From positions 248,001 to 312,000 of the forward strand of contig CABJBF010000001.1 in assembly GCA_902363805.1 (NCBI GenBank): a stretch of DNA of 64,000 nucleotides. The letters are read 5' to 3'. Both the position numbers and the translations under genes were made by a program. Below the pieces are notes generated by a model, which made no database searches, was not told where the DNA came from, and saw only the letters and a list, made by a program, of their open reading frames with translations. The stretch is from Eubacteriaceae bacterium (GTDB lineage: Bacteria > Bacillota > Clostridia > Lachnospirales > Lachnospiraceae). Below are positions 1 to 7,334 of this stretch, one piece after another. The first letter of the stretch is position 1; every line of letters starts with the position of its first letter.

Positions 1-1
1 A

Positions 2-1552
2 TTTACTGCAACAATTACAAATGCAGGTGATACAGCTATTCCGGCAGGAACAACTATTGGATATCAGTTACAGATTGATGGAAATACATCAAATATTTTA
101 TGGTGCGATAAATATAATAGCGGATTGGCAGCAGGACAGTCAGTTGATTTAACAGTAAATTCTGGTTCAGCACAGAGAAATTACTGGACAGCTACAAGTG
201 GAAAACATAGCATAATGGCATGGGTTGATGATGTTAATAGAATTCAGAACGAAGTTAATGAAGATAATAACCAATATACTATTTCATTAGATATTCCAAC
301 AGCATCAATGATTGAAAATCCAGATGCACCTGATGATTTAAACAATCCTGGACAGGTTGAAACAACAAAACCGGTTGAGACAACAACAAAGGCACCTGAA
401 ACAACAAAACCAGTTGAGACAACAACAAAGGCACCTGAAACAGCTAAGCCAGTTGAGACAACAACTAAGACACCTGAAACATCAAGAGATACATCGGAAG
501 ATATCGTAATTAATGAATTCATGAAAACATGGACAGTAGGTACAGGAAACGGATACCAGTATATGGGTCAGGTAAATTACAATGCACCTGCAGGATACAG
601 ATATCTTCAGTTGACATATACAGGTGATACAAGAGCATTTGAAGAACTTAGATTAGAATTCTTTACAGATATGAAGAACCCGTATTGGTTCAACAAAAAT
701 CAGGCAGTTAAGTTTGTGACAACAAGCGGCGATGTAGTTGAAGCTCCATCATCCACTGCAAAGACAGTTGTAATTGACCTTCAGAAATCAGGTTTAAATA
801 TTAACCAGACAAATACTGGTTTCCATATTCATAATACACAGGGATATGGAAGTTTTACAATTACAGATGCAAGACTTTATAAAACAGCAGCTGTAGAACA
901 ACCAACAACAAAACCGGTTGAGACAACAACAAAGGCACCAGAGACAACAAAGGCGCCTGAAACAACAAAACCAGTTGAAACAACAACAGAAGCTCCATCA
1001 ATGGTTTCAGATAAAGTTATTGTACATGGATATCAGATGAGTGCTAAGTTCAACGGAGTAGAAGGAGATATGGGAATTCGTATCGTATATTCTGTAGAAC
1101 CTGAAATTGATGGAAAGAAAGTAGAAAAAGCAGGTGTTATTTGCGGAATAGTATATGGTGACAACCCAATAACAAAGAATGACATTGTATTAAACAGCAA
1201 GAATTCTTATGTAGCAAGCTATGAAGCAACAGACAAAGGTTTGATTGGCGATGTAGTTGGCGATTCAAAGACAGCAAAGAATTATGTAAGAACATTTGGT
1301 TTGAAAGACTACAATGCAGAAGGACTTTCAGCAAAATACTACACAAGATCATATGCAATTTTAGAAGACGGAACAATTGCATACAGTAATGTAGAAGAAT
1401 TCAATATTTATGAAATCGGAAAGAAGATTTACCAGAAGAGATCAATGGTAAATGAGGCAGCTCATAATTACTTATATGATAAGATTCTTAAGGTGGTAAA
1501 TCCTGCAGAATTACCAATTGATTATAATTGGAGCAATACAATAGAAAAATAA
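2..1552 (+). CDS. Exported multidomain protein with CARDB-like and Thr-rich linker regions (5' end missing)
   Basis: The reading frame is open from the left edge, so the true start lies outside the window. The first ~95 visible residues look like a CARDB-type beta-sandwich (ending in a 'GKHSIMAWVDDVNRIQNEVNEDNN' type strand pattern). A Thr/Pro/Glu linker built on ETTTKAPETTKPV follows, then an aromatic-rich ~125-residue domain resembling a carbohydrate-binding module (Trp and Tyr near codons 535-700), a second short linker, and a C-terminal domain of ~165 residues that I do not recognise. The linkers match those of the GH64 protein at 59464 and imply an extracellular location. The catalytic part, if any, is upstream. 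A strong terminator follows directly. The exported nature is well supported; the substrate is unknown. Confidence 0.75.
   Translation, partial: FTATITNAGDTAIPAGTTIGYQLQIDGNTSNILWCDKYNSGLAAGQSVDLTVNSGSAQRNYWTATSGKHSIMAWVDDVNRIQNEVNEDNNQYTISLDIPTASMIENPDAPDDLNNPGQVETTKPVETTTKAPETTKPVETTTKAPETAKPVETTTKTPETSRDTSEDIVINEFMKTWTVGTGNGYQYMGQVNYNAPAGYRYLQLTYTGDTRAFEELRLEFFTDMKNPYWFNKNQAVKFVTTSGDVVEAPSSTAKTVVIDLQKSGLNINQTNTGFHIHNTQGYGSFTITDARLYKTAAVEQPTTKPVETTTKAPETTKAPETTKPVETTTEAPSMVSDKVIVHGYQMSAKFNGVEGDMGIRIVYSVEPEIDGKKVEKAGVICGIVYGDNPITKNDIVLNSKNSYVASYEATDKGLIGDVVGDSKTAKNYVRTFGLKDYNAEGLSAKYYTRSYAILEDGTIAYSNVEEFNIYEIGKKIYQKRSMVNEAAHNYLYDKILKVVNPAELPIDYNWSNTIEK
361..483 (+). repeat. In-frame Thr-rich linker repeats
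   Basis: Tandem copies of a roughly 36-base unit encode ETTTKAPETTKPV. A second short array of the same unit is at about 901-990. The same codon-level repeat reappears in the GH64 gene near 60139-60235 and 60496-60605, and a looser version in the zinc-ribbon gene near 29530-29770. These are low-complexity spacers between folded domains. Confidence 0.85.
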
Positions 1553-1571
1553 ATAAAAGATATTGAAAACG

Positions 1572-1616
1572 GAGGCTATCGCTTCAACATTTAGGTTGTT
1601 GAAGCGAAGCCTCTTT
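1572..1616 (+). terminator. Intrinsic terminator of the exported protein gene
   Basis: A long GC-rich stem pairs GAGGCT..TCGCTTCAACA with TGTTGAAGCGAAGCCTC, with a single bulged A and a 5-nt loop. CTCTTT follows. It lies 20 bases after the stop codon. Confidence 0.85.
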
Positions 1617-1653
1617 GTGTTATATATGGGACTTTATTATGAATCAATTTTAA

Positions 1654-1757
1654 TGAAATATTTGTATAATTTTTGATGTAATACTTGTATGTTTTTTAAT
1701 GAAATATTTGAAAAAATCACCGCAATATTTGTATGAGTTTAAGTGCAATATTCCAGG
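1654..1757. repeat. Five degenerate 23-bp direct repeats upstream of a promoter
   Basis: Copies of TG(A/C/T)AATATTTGTATG-like sequence start at 1654, 1677, 1700, 1721 and 1744, giving spacings of 23, 23, 21 and 23 bases. This is about two helical turns, so all copies would face the same side of the DNA. The array ends right at the -35 region of the next gene, which suggests protein binding (inference). Confidence 0.6.
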
Positions 1758-1760
1758 GTT

Positions 1761-1788
1761 TTGGTAGAACATTTTACACTAATATGAT
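1761..1788 (+). promoter_or_regulatory. Putative sigma-A-type promoter for the HD hydrolase gene
   Basis: TTGGTA (1761-1766) and TATGAT (1783-1788) are separated by 16 bases, about 70 bases before the start codon. It abuts the 23-bp repeat array. Confidence 0.45.
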
Positions 1789-1860
1789 AAAATAAAATAA
1801 TAACTTTATTTACAATTTAATAGTGTCAAATGCGTATAACAACACAAAGGGGTGATTATT

Positions 1861-2520
1861 ATGACAAATGACAAAGTAAGAATTCATCAGAGAGTACAGG
1901 ATGTAATGAACGTGGATGAACTGTACAATTATATTTACAGATATGTGCATGATAACAACATGGAACAGTCAATTATGGCATTGGAAATGGCGAATGAATG
2001 CCATAAGGAACAGACAAGGATGGAAGGTGGACCGTATATTATTCATCCGTTAACAATTGCAAGACATGCAATATCCTTAGGAATTAAAGAAGACAACATA
2101 ATTGCAACGATGCTTTTACATGATGTGTGTGAAGATTGTAATATTTCGGAAACAAGTATGCCTATAAATGATATTGTTAAAGCCGGGGTAAAAGCAATGA
2201 CATTTGAAGTTAAGCCAGGTGAGGATAAGGAAGAAGCAAGATTAAAATATTTTGCAAGGCTAATTGATAATAGAGAAGCAACGATAACAAAGATGTTTGA
2301 CAGGTGTAATAATGTGTCGACAATGGCTTTAATATTTTCGAGAAAAAGACTCGTTAAGTACATTAATGAGACAGATAAGCATGTCATTCCTCTTATTCAA
2401 CAGGCAAGGATAAGATATCCTGAATTCGAGCAAATATGCTTTGCAGTAGAATATCAGATGAATTGTATGTTAAACTCGGTAGAAATGTTATTAGAATTTA
2501 ACGATTCAAAGAGAGTATAG
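1861..2520 (+). CDS. HD-domain phosphohydrolase, RelA/SpoT hydrolase-like
   Basis: A 219-residue single-domain protein. The segment EGGPYIIHPL followed by TMLLHDVCED matches the HD domain of RelA/SpoT-type (p)ppGpp hydrolases (first His in 'IIHP', HD pair in 'LLHD'), and a basic segment near 'MFDRCNNVS' fits that family. No synthetase or TGS domain is present, so it could be a small stand-alone alarmone hydrolase or a related nucleotide phosphohydrolase. I chose the ATG at 1861 because AAAGGGGTG lies 7-8 bases upstream; a GTG nine bases earlier overlaps that site. The gene stands alone behind its own promoter and the repeat array. The family is confident; the substrate is inferred. Confidence 0.8.
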   Translation: MTNDKVRIHQRVQDVMNVDELYNYIYRYVHDNNMEQSIMALEMANECHKEQTRMEGGPYIIHPLTIARHAISLGIKEDNIIATMLLHDVCEDCNISETSMPINDIVKAGVKAMTFEVKPGEDKEEARLKYFARLIDNREATITKMFDRCNNVSTMALIFSRKRLVKYINETDKHVIPLIQQARIRYPEFEQICFAVEYQMNCMLNSVEMLLEFNDSKRV

Positions 2521-2673
2521 ACTATTAAATGTCTATATAGTTTACAGAAAACGGTATGCAGTTATAAATAAATGTGACGTGATTAAAATTTGTGCAAATA
2601 ACTACCATTTCATAGCTGTAAAAAATATATATTTTAAATACCCCCTAAAATATAATAGTGAAAGGATTGCATA

Positions 2674-3738
2674 ATGGATAACAACCAAAATATTGAGACA
2701 GAAAAAGTTCACAAAAGAAGGGTAAGATATAAAGGAACGCACCCGAGAACGTATGCAGAAAAGTATAAAGAACAACAGCCTGAAAAATATGCTGATACAA
2801 TAGAAAAAGTAATACGAAAGGGAAGTACTCCTGCAGGTATGCATATATCTATTTGTGTAAAAGAAATATTAGAATTTTTACAAATAAAGCCGGGGCAGAA
2901 AGGATTGGATGCAACTCTAGGATATGGTGGACATACATCAAAGATGCTCGAATGCCTTGAAGGAAATGGTCATGTATACGGATTAGATATAGATCCGATA
3001 GAAATAGAAAAAACAAAAAAGAGATTAGCAGACAAAGGATTTGGAGACAATATATTTACAGCTATTAATACTAATTTTGCAAATATAGTTGAAGTGGCAA
3101 AAGAATACGGCCCATTTGATTTTGTATTGGCAGATTTAGGTGTATCATCTATGCAGATTGACAATCCGGAGAGAGGATTTACTTATAAATATGATGGCCC
3201 GCTTGATTTACGATTAAATCCGAATAAAGGAATTTCAGCAGCTCAAAGATTGGAAAATATCAGGGAAGATGAACTTGAAGGGATGTTTATTGAAAACTCA
3301 GACGAACCTTATGCCGCTGAAATTGCAAAGGCTATAGTGGAAAGGAACCGAAAAGGACAGAAAATAACAACAACACTTATGCTTAAAGATGTAATAGAAG
3401 AGGCATTATCTTTTATTCCACAGAAAGAAAGAAAAGAAGCAGTGAAAAAGTCCTGTGCCAGAACATTTCAGGCTCTAAGGATTGATGTAAATAATGAATT
3501 TGAAGTGTTATATGATTTTCTTGAAAAACTACCGGATGCAATGGCACCAGGTGGAAGAGTTGCGATTCTGACTTTCCATTCAGGTGAAGACAGACTTGTA
3601 AAGAAGGCATTTAAAGCCCTATATAAGCAGGGAATATTTTCAGAAATTGCAAAGGATGTAATAAGACCGTCTGCAGAAGAATGTAATATGAATCCGCGTG
3701 CAAGATCAACAAAAATGCGTTGGGCAATAAAAAATTAA
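2674..3738 (+). CDS. rsmH: 16S rRNA (cytosine1402-N4)-methyltransferase RsmH paralogue
   Basis: The family methylates N4 of C1402 in the ribosomal P site using S-adenosylmethionine. The protein (354 residues) has the RsmH signature: 'GLDATLGYGGHTSKML' (AdoMet motif I), 'GLDIDP' after it, 'DFVLADLGVSSMQIDNPERGF', 'LRIDVNNE' and the C-terminal 'NPRARSTKMRWAIK'. It carries a basic, Lys/Arg-rich N-terminal extension of about 55 residues not needed for the fold, and GGHT where most family members have GGHS. It is not in a division-cell-wall cluster (no mraZ or ftsL beside it), so it may be a second paralogue. GAAAGGA sets the ATG. Confidence 0.88.
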   Translation: MDNNQNIETEKVHKRRVRYKGTHPRTYAEKYKEQQPEKYADTIEKVIRKGSTPAGMHISICVKEILEFLQIKPGQKGLDATLGYGGHTSKMLECLEGNGHVYGLDIDPIEIEKTKKRLADKGFGDNIFTAINTNFANIVEVAKEYGPFDFVLADLGVSSMQIDNPERGFTYKYDGPLDLRLNPNKGISAAQRLENIREDELEGMFIENSDEPYAAEIAKAIVERNRKGQKITTTLMLKDVIEEALSFIPQKERKEAVKKSCARTFQALRIDVNNEFEVLYDFLEKLPDAMAPGGRVAILTFHSGEDRLVKKAFKALYKQGIFSEIAKDVIRPSAEECNMNPRARSTKMRWAIKN

Positions 3739-3758
3739 CAAATTAGTAAAATATTGTT

Positions 3759-3787
3759 TTGAGTATATAGAATATTTGTATTATAAT
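3759..3787 (+). promoter_or_regulatory. Putative sigma-A promoter
   Basis: TTGAGT (3759-3764) and a perfect TATAAT (3782-3787) with a 17-base spacer precede the ADP-ribosylglycohydrolase-like gene. Downstream, CGCACAA (3819-3825) and TTGTGCG (3851-3857) form an inverted repeat in the leader just before the ribosome binding site. Confidence 0.6.
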
Positions 3788-3883
3788 GGAAAATGTATAA
3801 GAACGTGAATAGTTACATCGCACAATGAAAAATTGGAAATGATAATATAGTTGTGCGTAAAGGATAAAAGGAGGAGGAAATTA

Positions 3884-4987
3884 ATGAATCCTATTATTTT
3901 AGATAAGGTAAGGGGTTGTATGTTAGGTGGTGCTGTAGGTGATGCACTTGGTTACCCGGTTATGAATCTTAACATTGATGATATTCGTAAAGAACATGGT
4001 GAAAATGGTATTAGCGAATATTTATTAGATGAAAATGGTAAAGCAGGAATATCAGATATAACACAGTTATCGTTATTTACTGCAAATGGAATTTTATCAG
4101 GAAAGACAAAAGCCTGTAAAATAGGTACTGAGGGACCAGATGTTGCAACAGTATGTCAGGCATACAAAGATTGGGTTAAAACACAGGAAAGTGATAATAC
4201 TAACGAAAGCCATACAACATGGTTATATAATATAGAAAATTTGCATAGTAGAAGACATTCATTAGAATCAGGAATAGATATTTTCAAAGGCGATTTTGGA
4301 AGTGTTGAAAAGCCTGAAAAGTTAGGAATGGATTTTGGAGCTATTACAAGAATCGCTCCTGTGGGACTTTATTTTAAAGAAGAAAATATGCAGATTGAAG
4401 AAATAGATGTGTTTGCTGCAAATGTAGCTGCATCTACACATGGATATGATGCTGCTTATATTTCAGCTGCAATATTAGCTCATATAATAAATAAAGTAAC
4501 ATATACGGAAATGACTTTAAAAGAAGCTGTGTCAGATGCAATGAACACAGTAAAAAGATTATGTGGATATAAACCACATGTTGAAAGCGTCATGGAAGGG
4601 TTAAGCAGAGCTGTTTCTTTAGCCGGTGACGATATAGATGATAAAGAAGCAGTATCAGAAATCGGTATAGGAAATAGTGCCGATGAAGTACTTGCAGCAG
4701 CAATTTACTTTAGTTTAAAGTATGAAGAAGATTTTGAAAAAGCAATTCATGCTGCGGTCAATAATGACGGTAAAAGCGGAGCAATAGCATCCGTAACAGG
4801 AAATATACTTGGTGCATATCTTGGAGCAAGAGCAATTCCTGAAAAATATTTAGAAAAATTAGAGTTACGCCATATAATCCAGATAATAGCAGAAGATTTA
4901 CACGAAGATTGCCCGAATACAAATTATTTTGACAACTTCAATTGGATTTGGGAAGAAAAATATGGCGAAGCCTGTTATATTATTTAA
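3884..4987 (+). CDS. ADP-ribosylglycohydrolase-family protein, metal site degenerate
   Basis: The fold is clearly that of DraG/ARH ADP-ribosyl hydrolases: 'GCMLGGAVGDALGYP' at the N-terminus, 'SDITQLSLFTANGIL' at residues 57-71, and 'NNDGKSGAIASVTGNILGAYLG' near 293-314. Active relatives use a TDDT/SDDTQ motif and a GDSDS motif to hold the metals. Here the second Asp of the first motif is Ile59, the C-terminal motif reads D-G-K-S-G-A with Lys297 and Gly299 at the Asp positions, and the early PVEF-type Glu is Met27. This points to a non-catalytic binding protein. ATG 3884 is chosen because GGAGGAGG lies 8 bases upstream; the open frame reaches back to TTG 3851. It has its own promoter and terminator. 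Confidence 0.82.
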   Translation: MNPIILDKVRGCMLGGAVGDALGYPVMNLNIDDIRKEHGENGISEYLLDENGKAGISDITQLSLFTANGILSGKTKACKIGTEGPDVATVCQAYKDWVKTQESDNTNESHTTWLYNIENLHSRRHSLESGIDIFKGDFGSVEKPEKLGMDFGAITRIAPVGLYFKEENMQIEEIDVFAANVAASTHGYDAAYISAAILAHIINKVTYTEMTLKEAVSDAMNTVKRLCGYKPHVESVMEGLSRAVSLAGDDIDDKEAVSEIGIGNSADEVLAAAIYFSLKYEEDFEKAIHAAVNNDGKSGAIASVTGNILGAYLGARAIPEKYLEKLELRHIIQIIAEDLHEDCPNTNYFDNFNWIWEEKYGEACYII

Positions 4988-5001
4988 TAACTCAGAATTA
5001 C

Positions 5002-5041
5002 AAAAAACTGCCTTCATGTTCGCATGTAAAGGCAGTTTTTC
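5002..5041 (+). terminator. Intrinsic terminator
   Basis: The stem AAAACTGCCTT...AAGGCAGTTTT encloses an inner CATG-TTCG-CATG hairpin and ends in a T run. Confidence 0.85.
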
Positions 5042-5114
5042 TAAGAAATCAAAGCCATAAGGAATGAGTCTTACAGGGAAGAAGCCGAATGGAAGGGGCA
5101 ATATAGATTAATAA

Positions 5115-5198
5115 AGGAGGAAACAAAATGAACGAAGTTCATTTTTTATAAATGTTTCCGACGAATAGCCGCTGACCGAAGGAAGGGGCAATACAGAT
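5115..5198 (+). ncRNA. Structured intergenic element, copy A (MNEVHFL element)
   Basis: It is nearly identical to copy B at 22758 and related to copy C at 62822. Predicted parts are an outer stem GGAAAC (5119-5124) with GTTTCC (5154-5159), an inner hairpin AAATGAAC/GTTCATTT that holds a start codon, and a 3' hairpin GCC...GGC (5168-5189) ending in GGGGCAATAC. The outer stem overlaps the AGGAGG ribosome binding site. I do not recognise it as a known riboswitch class. Confidence 0.55.
5128..5151 (+). CDS. Micro-ORF MNEVHFL in element copy A
   Basis: Seven codons (ATG AAC GAA GTT CAT TTT TTA TAA) lie 8 bases behind a perfect AAAGGAGG. The same peptide is encoded in copy B with synonymous codons (TTC, CTA) and begins the ORF in copy C (AAT, CTA). 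Its start codon lies inside the predicted hairpin. Translation is unproven. Confidence 0.35.
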   Translation: MNEVHFL

Positions 5199-5212
5199 TA
5201 ATAAAGGAGAAT

Positions 5213-5776
5213 ATGTTGGACGACAAATTAAAGCAACAAATATTTTTAGAAATAGCAATGCCTATTTGTACCAGAGAAAAAGTAATGCTTATGCATAAGT
5301 TTGTACAACATGGAAAAACAAGTTGCTTAGAACATAGCATAGCTGTAGCATACAATAGCTTTTTGATGGCAGAAGCCATGGGAACTGAATATGATAGGGA
5401 AAGTCTTATAAGAGGCGGCCTTTTGCATGATTATTTTTTATATGACTGGCATAAACCTCATGGAAGATGGCATGGATTTAAACACCCGGCAATAGCATTG
5501 AAAAATGCTACAAGGGATTTTAAATTAACAGAAATAGAAAAGAATCTTATAGTAAGACATATGTTTCCACTAGTACCGATACCACCTAAAAATATTGAGG
5601 GTGGTATAGTATGTATGGTTGATAAGTGGTGTTCACTTAAAGAAACATTTTGTAGCGATATTTATAAAAAAGATGAAATGGTTCAGCAGATAATTAAAAT
5701 AGTTGAAATTAAACTAAGAGAAGAAGAAACAAGAGAGTCAACGGTTAATATTTCACAGAGACATGTTGTTTTATAA
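5213..5776 (+). CDS. HD-domain hydrolase of unknown substrate
   Basis: A 187-residue protein with a compact metal-dependent HD domain. 'SCLEHSIAVAY' supplies the first His, 'RGGLLHDYFLYDWH' the HD pair, 'GFKHPAIAL' the next His, and 'GGIVCMVDKWCS' the late Asp. This order is that of small HD superfamily phosphohydrolases. The C-terminus is short and charged. The ATG sits 4-5 bases after AAAGGAGA, which comes from the second copy of the direct repeat at 5181. It is downstream of the structured element and separated from its neighbours by a terminator, so it may be transcribed through the element. The specific substrate cannot be read from the sequence. Confidence 0.72.
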   Translation: MLDDKLKQQIFLEIAMPICTREKVMLMHKFVQHGKTSCLEHSIAVAYNSFLMAEAMGTEYDRESLIRGGLLHDYFLYDWHKPHGRWHGFKHPAIALKNATRDFKLTEIEKNLIVRHMFPLVPIPPKNIEGGIVCMVDKWCSLKETFCSDIYKKDEMVQQIIKIVEIKLREEETRESTVNISQRHVVL

Positions 5777-5900
5777 AAATATACTTTTAGGCTGCAAATA
5801 ACAAAAGATACAATAAAAAACAAAAGAGTGACTTTAAAGTTATTAATTGGATTAGTATTTTATGTAAAACAAATCTGAATGAAGCATTAGGAGGAATAGT

Positions 5901-6740
5901 ATGGCAGGATTAGTTTTAGAAGGTGGAACATTCAGACCTATTTTTAGTTGTGGCGTAATGGATGCGTTATTAGATAATGGTATCGAATTTCCTTATGTAA
6001 TAGGTGTATCGGCAGGAATAACAGATGCGATATCTTATATTTCAAAACAGAAGGAAAGAAATTTACTTGTATTAGAAAAATATAGAAATGACAAAAGATA
6101 TATCGGAATAAATAATTTTAAGACAGATAAAAGTTTATTTGGTCTTGAATTTGCATATGGAACAGTTCCAAATGAATTAATGCCATTTGATATGGAAACA
6201 TATAAGAAATACACAGGAAAGGTAAGAGTTGGTGTAACTAATTGTATTACAGGAAAAGCTGAGTATATGGATGGCATGGAAATGGATGATAAATATACAA
6301 TGCTAAGAGCAACATGTGCAATACCCGGATTTTTCCCAACGATTAACATTAATGGAACACCATATTATGATGGAGGGATAGCTGACCCGATTCCGATACG
6401 TAAGTCTATGGCGGATGGAAATGAAAAAAATCTAATTATCCTGACACAGCCATTAGAATATAGGAAAACATTAAATGCAAAGACCAAATTTGCAGCGAAT
6501 CGTGTTAAAAAGAAATATCCTGAATTAGCAAATGCCCTATATACAAGACACATCAGATATAACGAGACAGTAGAGTATTGTCATAAGTTGGAAGATGAGG
6601 GAAAGGCAATAATACTTCAGCCAAAGGTGAAACTCAATAGTTTTGAAAAGGATGTGAAAGTGTTGAGACAGACAAATGAAATGGGATATGAAATGGCTAT
6701 GGACAAAATGGATTTAATAAAAGAATTAATAAAAAAATAA
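5901..6740 (+). CDS. Patatin-like phospholipase family protein
   Basis: A 279-residue acyl hydrolase of the patatin/RssA-like family that works with a Ser-Asp dyad. The N-terminus 'AGLVLEGGTFRPIFSCGVMDAL' contains the glycine-rich oxyanion-hole segment, 'IGVSAG' the nucleophile elbow G-x-S-x-G, and 'YYDGGIADPIPI' the catalytic Asp in a DGG motif. There is no signal peptide, so it is likely cytoplasmic or peripheral. A good ribosome binding site (TTAGGAGGAATAGT) precedes the ATG. A strong terminator follows, so it is probably monocistronic. The substrate is unknown. Confidence 0.85.
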   Translation: MAGLVLEGGTFRPIFSCGVMDALLDNGIEFPYVIGVSAGITDAISYISKQKERNLLVLEKYRNDKRYIGINNFKTDKSLFGLEFAYGTVPNELMPFDMETYKKYTGKVRVGVTNCITGKAEYMDGMEMDDKYTMLRATCAIPGFFPTININGTPYYDGGIADPIPIRKSMADGNEKNLIILTQPLEYRKTLNAKTKFAANRVKKKYPELANALYTRHIRYNETVEYCHKLEDEGKAIILQPKVKLNSFEKDVKVLRQTNEMGYEMAMDKMDLIKELIKK

Positions 6741-6760
6741 AAATATTTTTATCAAAAATA

Positions 6761-6806
6761 AGCGTAAAATTATGTTTTTTCGACATTTTTTTGCGCTATT
6801 TTTTTT
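6761..6806 (+). terminator. Intrinsic terminator after the patatin gene
   Basis: AGCGTAAAA..ATGT pairs with ACAT..TTTTGCGCT around a T-rich loop, followed by an eight-T run. Confidence 0.7.
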
Positions 6807-7334
6807 GCAAAAAAGGCAAAAACACCAAAATGAAAATTTTGAAATCCCATAAAATAGTAAGGTATTTGTGCATAATCAACAAAAAAACAAATAAAATAGA
6901 CATTTTTTTGATGATATATTGCAAAAAATGTTTTTAAATTCTAATATTTTAAATATAGAACGACATATATATTGGGAATATGTTGGGGGTCGGATTCAAA
7001 AAAGCGGGCAAGTCAGCCTGATATTTCGTGAGTTAATGCGTGTATTGAAAACTTTTTAATATACGCTTTATTTTTATCTTGGTAATTTAGAAAAATAAAA
7101 ATTACCAAATAAATATGTATAGAGTTTTGAATTATTATTGAAAACCGTGGAGTGATAATAATAGAAATCAGAAAGGGTTTGTATTAATTATATTATGCGG
7201 AAAATGTTGAGATTATTAATTATATTTATGCGAGAAATATTGAGATTGGGCAAATATTTTACGTAATCGCAGAAAGTGAATAAAAACGCATAGCGCGTTT
7301 TTCATAAAAAATATGAAGGGGAGGTTTTTATTCA
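6807..7334 (+). promoter_or_regulatory. Long AT-rich leader region of the first GH81 gene with internal hairpins
   Basis: About 530 bases without a convincing gene. It holds a G-rich stretch near 6985-7020 with a small GGC/GCC hairpin and a terminator-like hairpin at 7038-7066 (GCGTGTATT/AATATACGC) followed by TTTATTTTT. A second hairpin at 7282-7302 (AAAAACGC/GCGTTTTT) lies immediately before the ribosome binding site. The layout suggests attenuation or mRNA stabilisation for this giant gene (inference); no known riboswitch was recognised. Confidence 0.4.
7038..7076 (+). terminator. Terminator-like hairpin within the GH81 leader
   Basis: A nine-pair stem GCGTGTATT/AATATACGC with one G-T pair is followed by TTTATTTTTAT, about 260 bases before the start codon. 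It could be an attenuator. Confidence 0.5.

Larger units (their letters stand above)
5091..5209 (+). repeat. Exact 90-bp-offset direct repeat flanking intergenic element copy A
   Basis: A 29-base block beginning GGAAGGGGCAATA occurs at 5091-5119 and again at 5181-5209 with one T/C difference. The second copy delivers the ribosome binding site for the HD gene at 5213, and the first delivers that of the MNEVHFL micro-ORF. This looks like a tandem duplication in which the first unit has lost its 5' part. Confidence 0.85.

Noticed and set aside
1654..1757. The 23-bp repeat array as a CRISPR array
   Set aside because: Copies are degenerate, the intervals are only ~10 bases of A/T-rich sequence and no cas genes are nearby.
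5115..5198. The MNEVHFL element as a known riboswitch
   Set aside because: No match by eye to c-di-GMP, fluoride, THF, ZTP or glutamine-type motifs, and the three downstream genes have unrelated functions.
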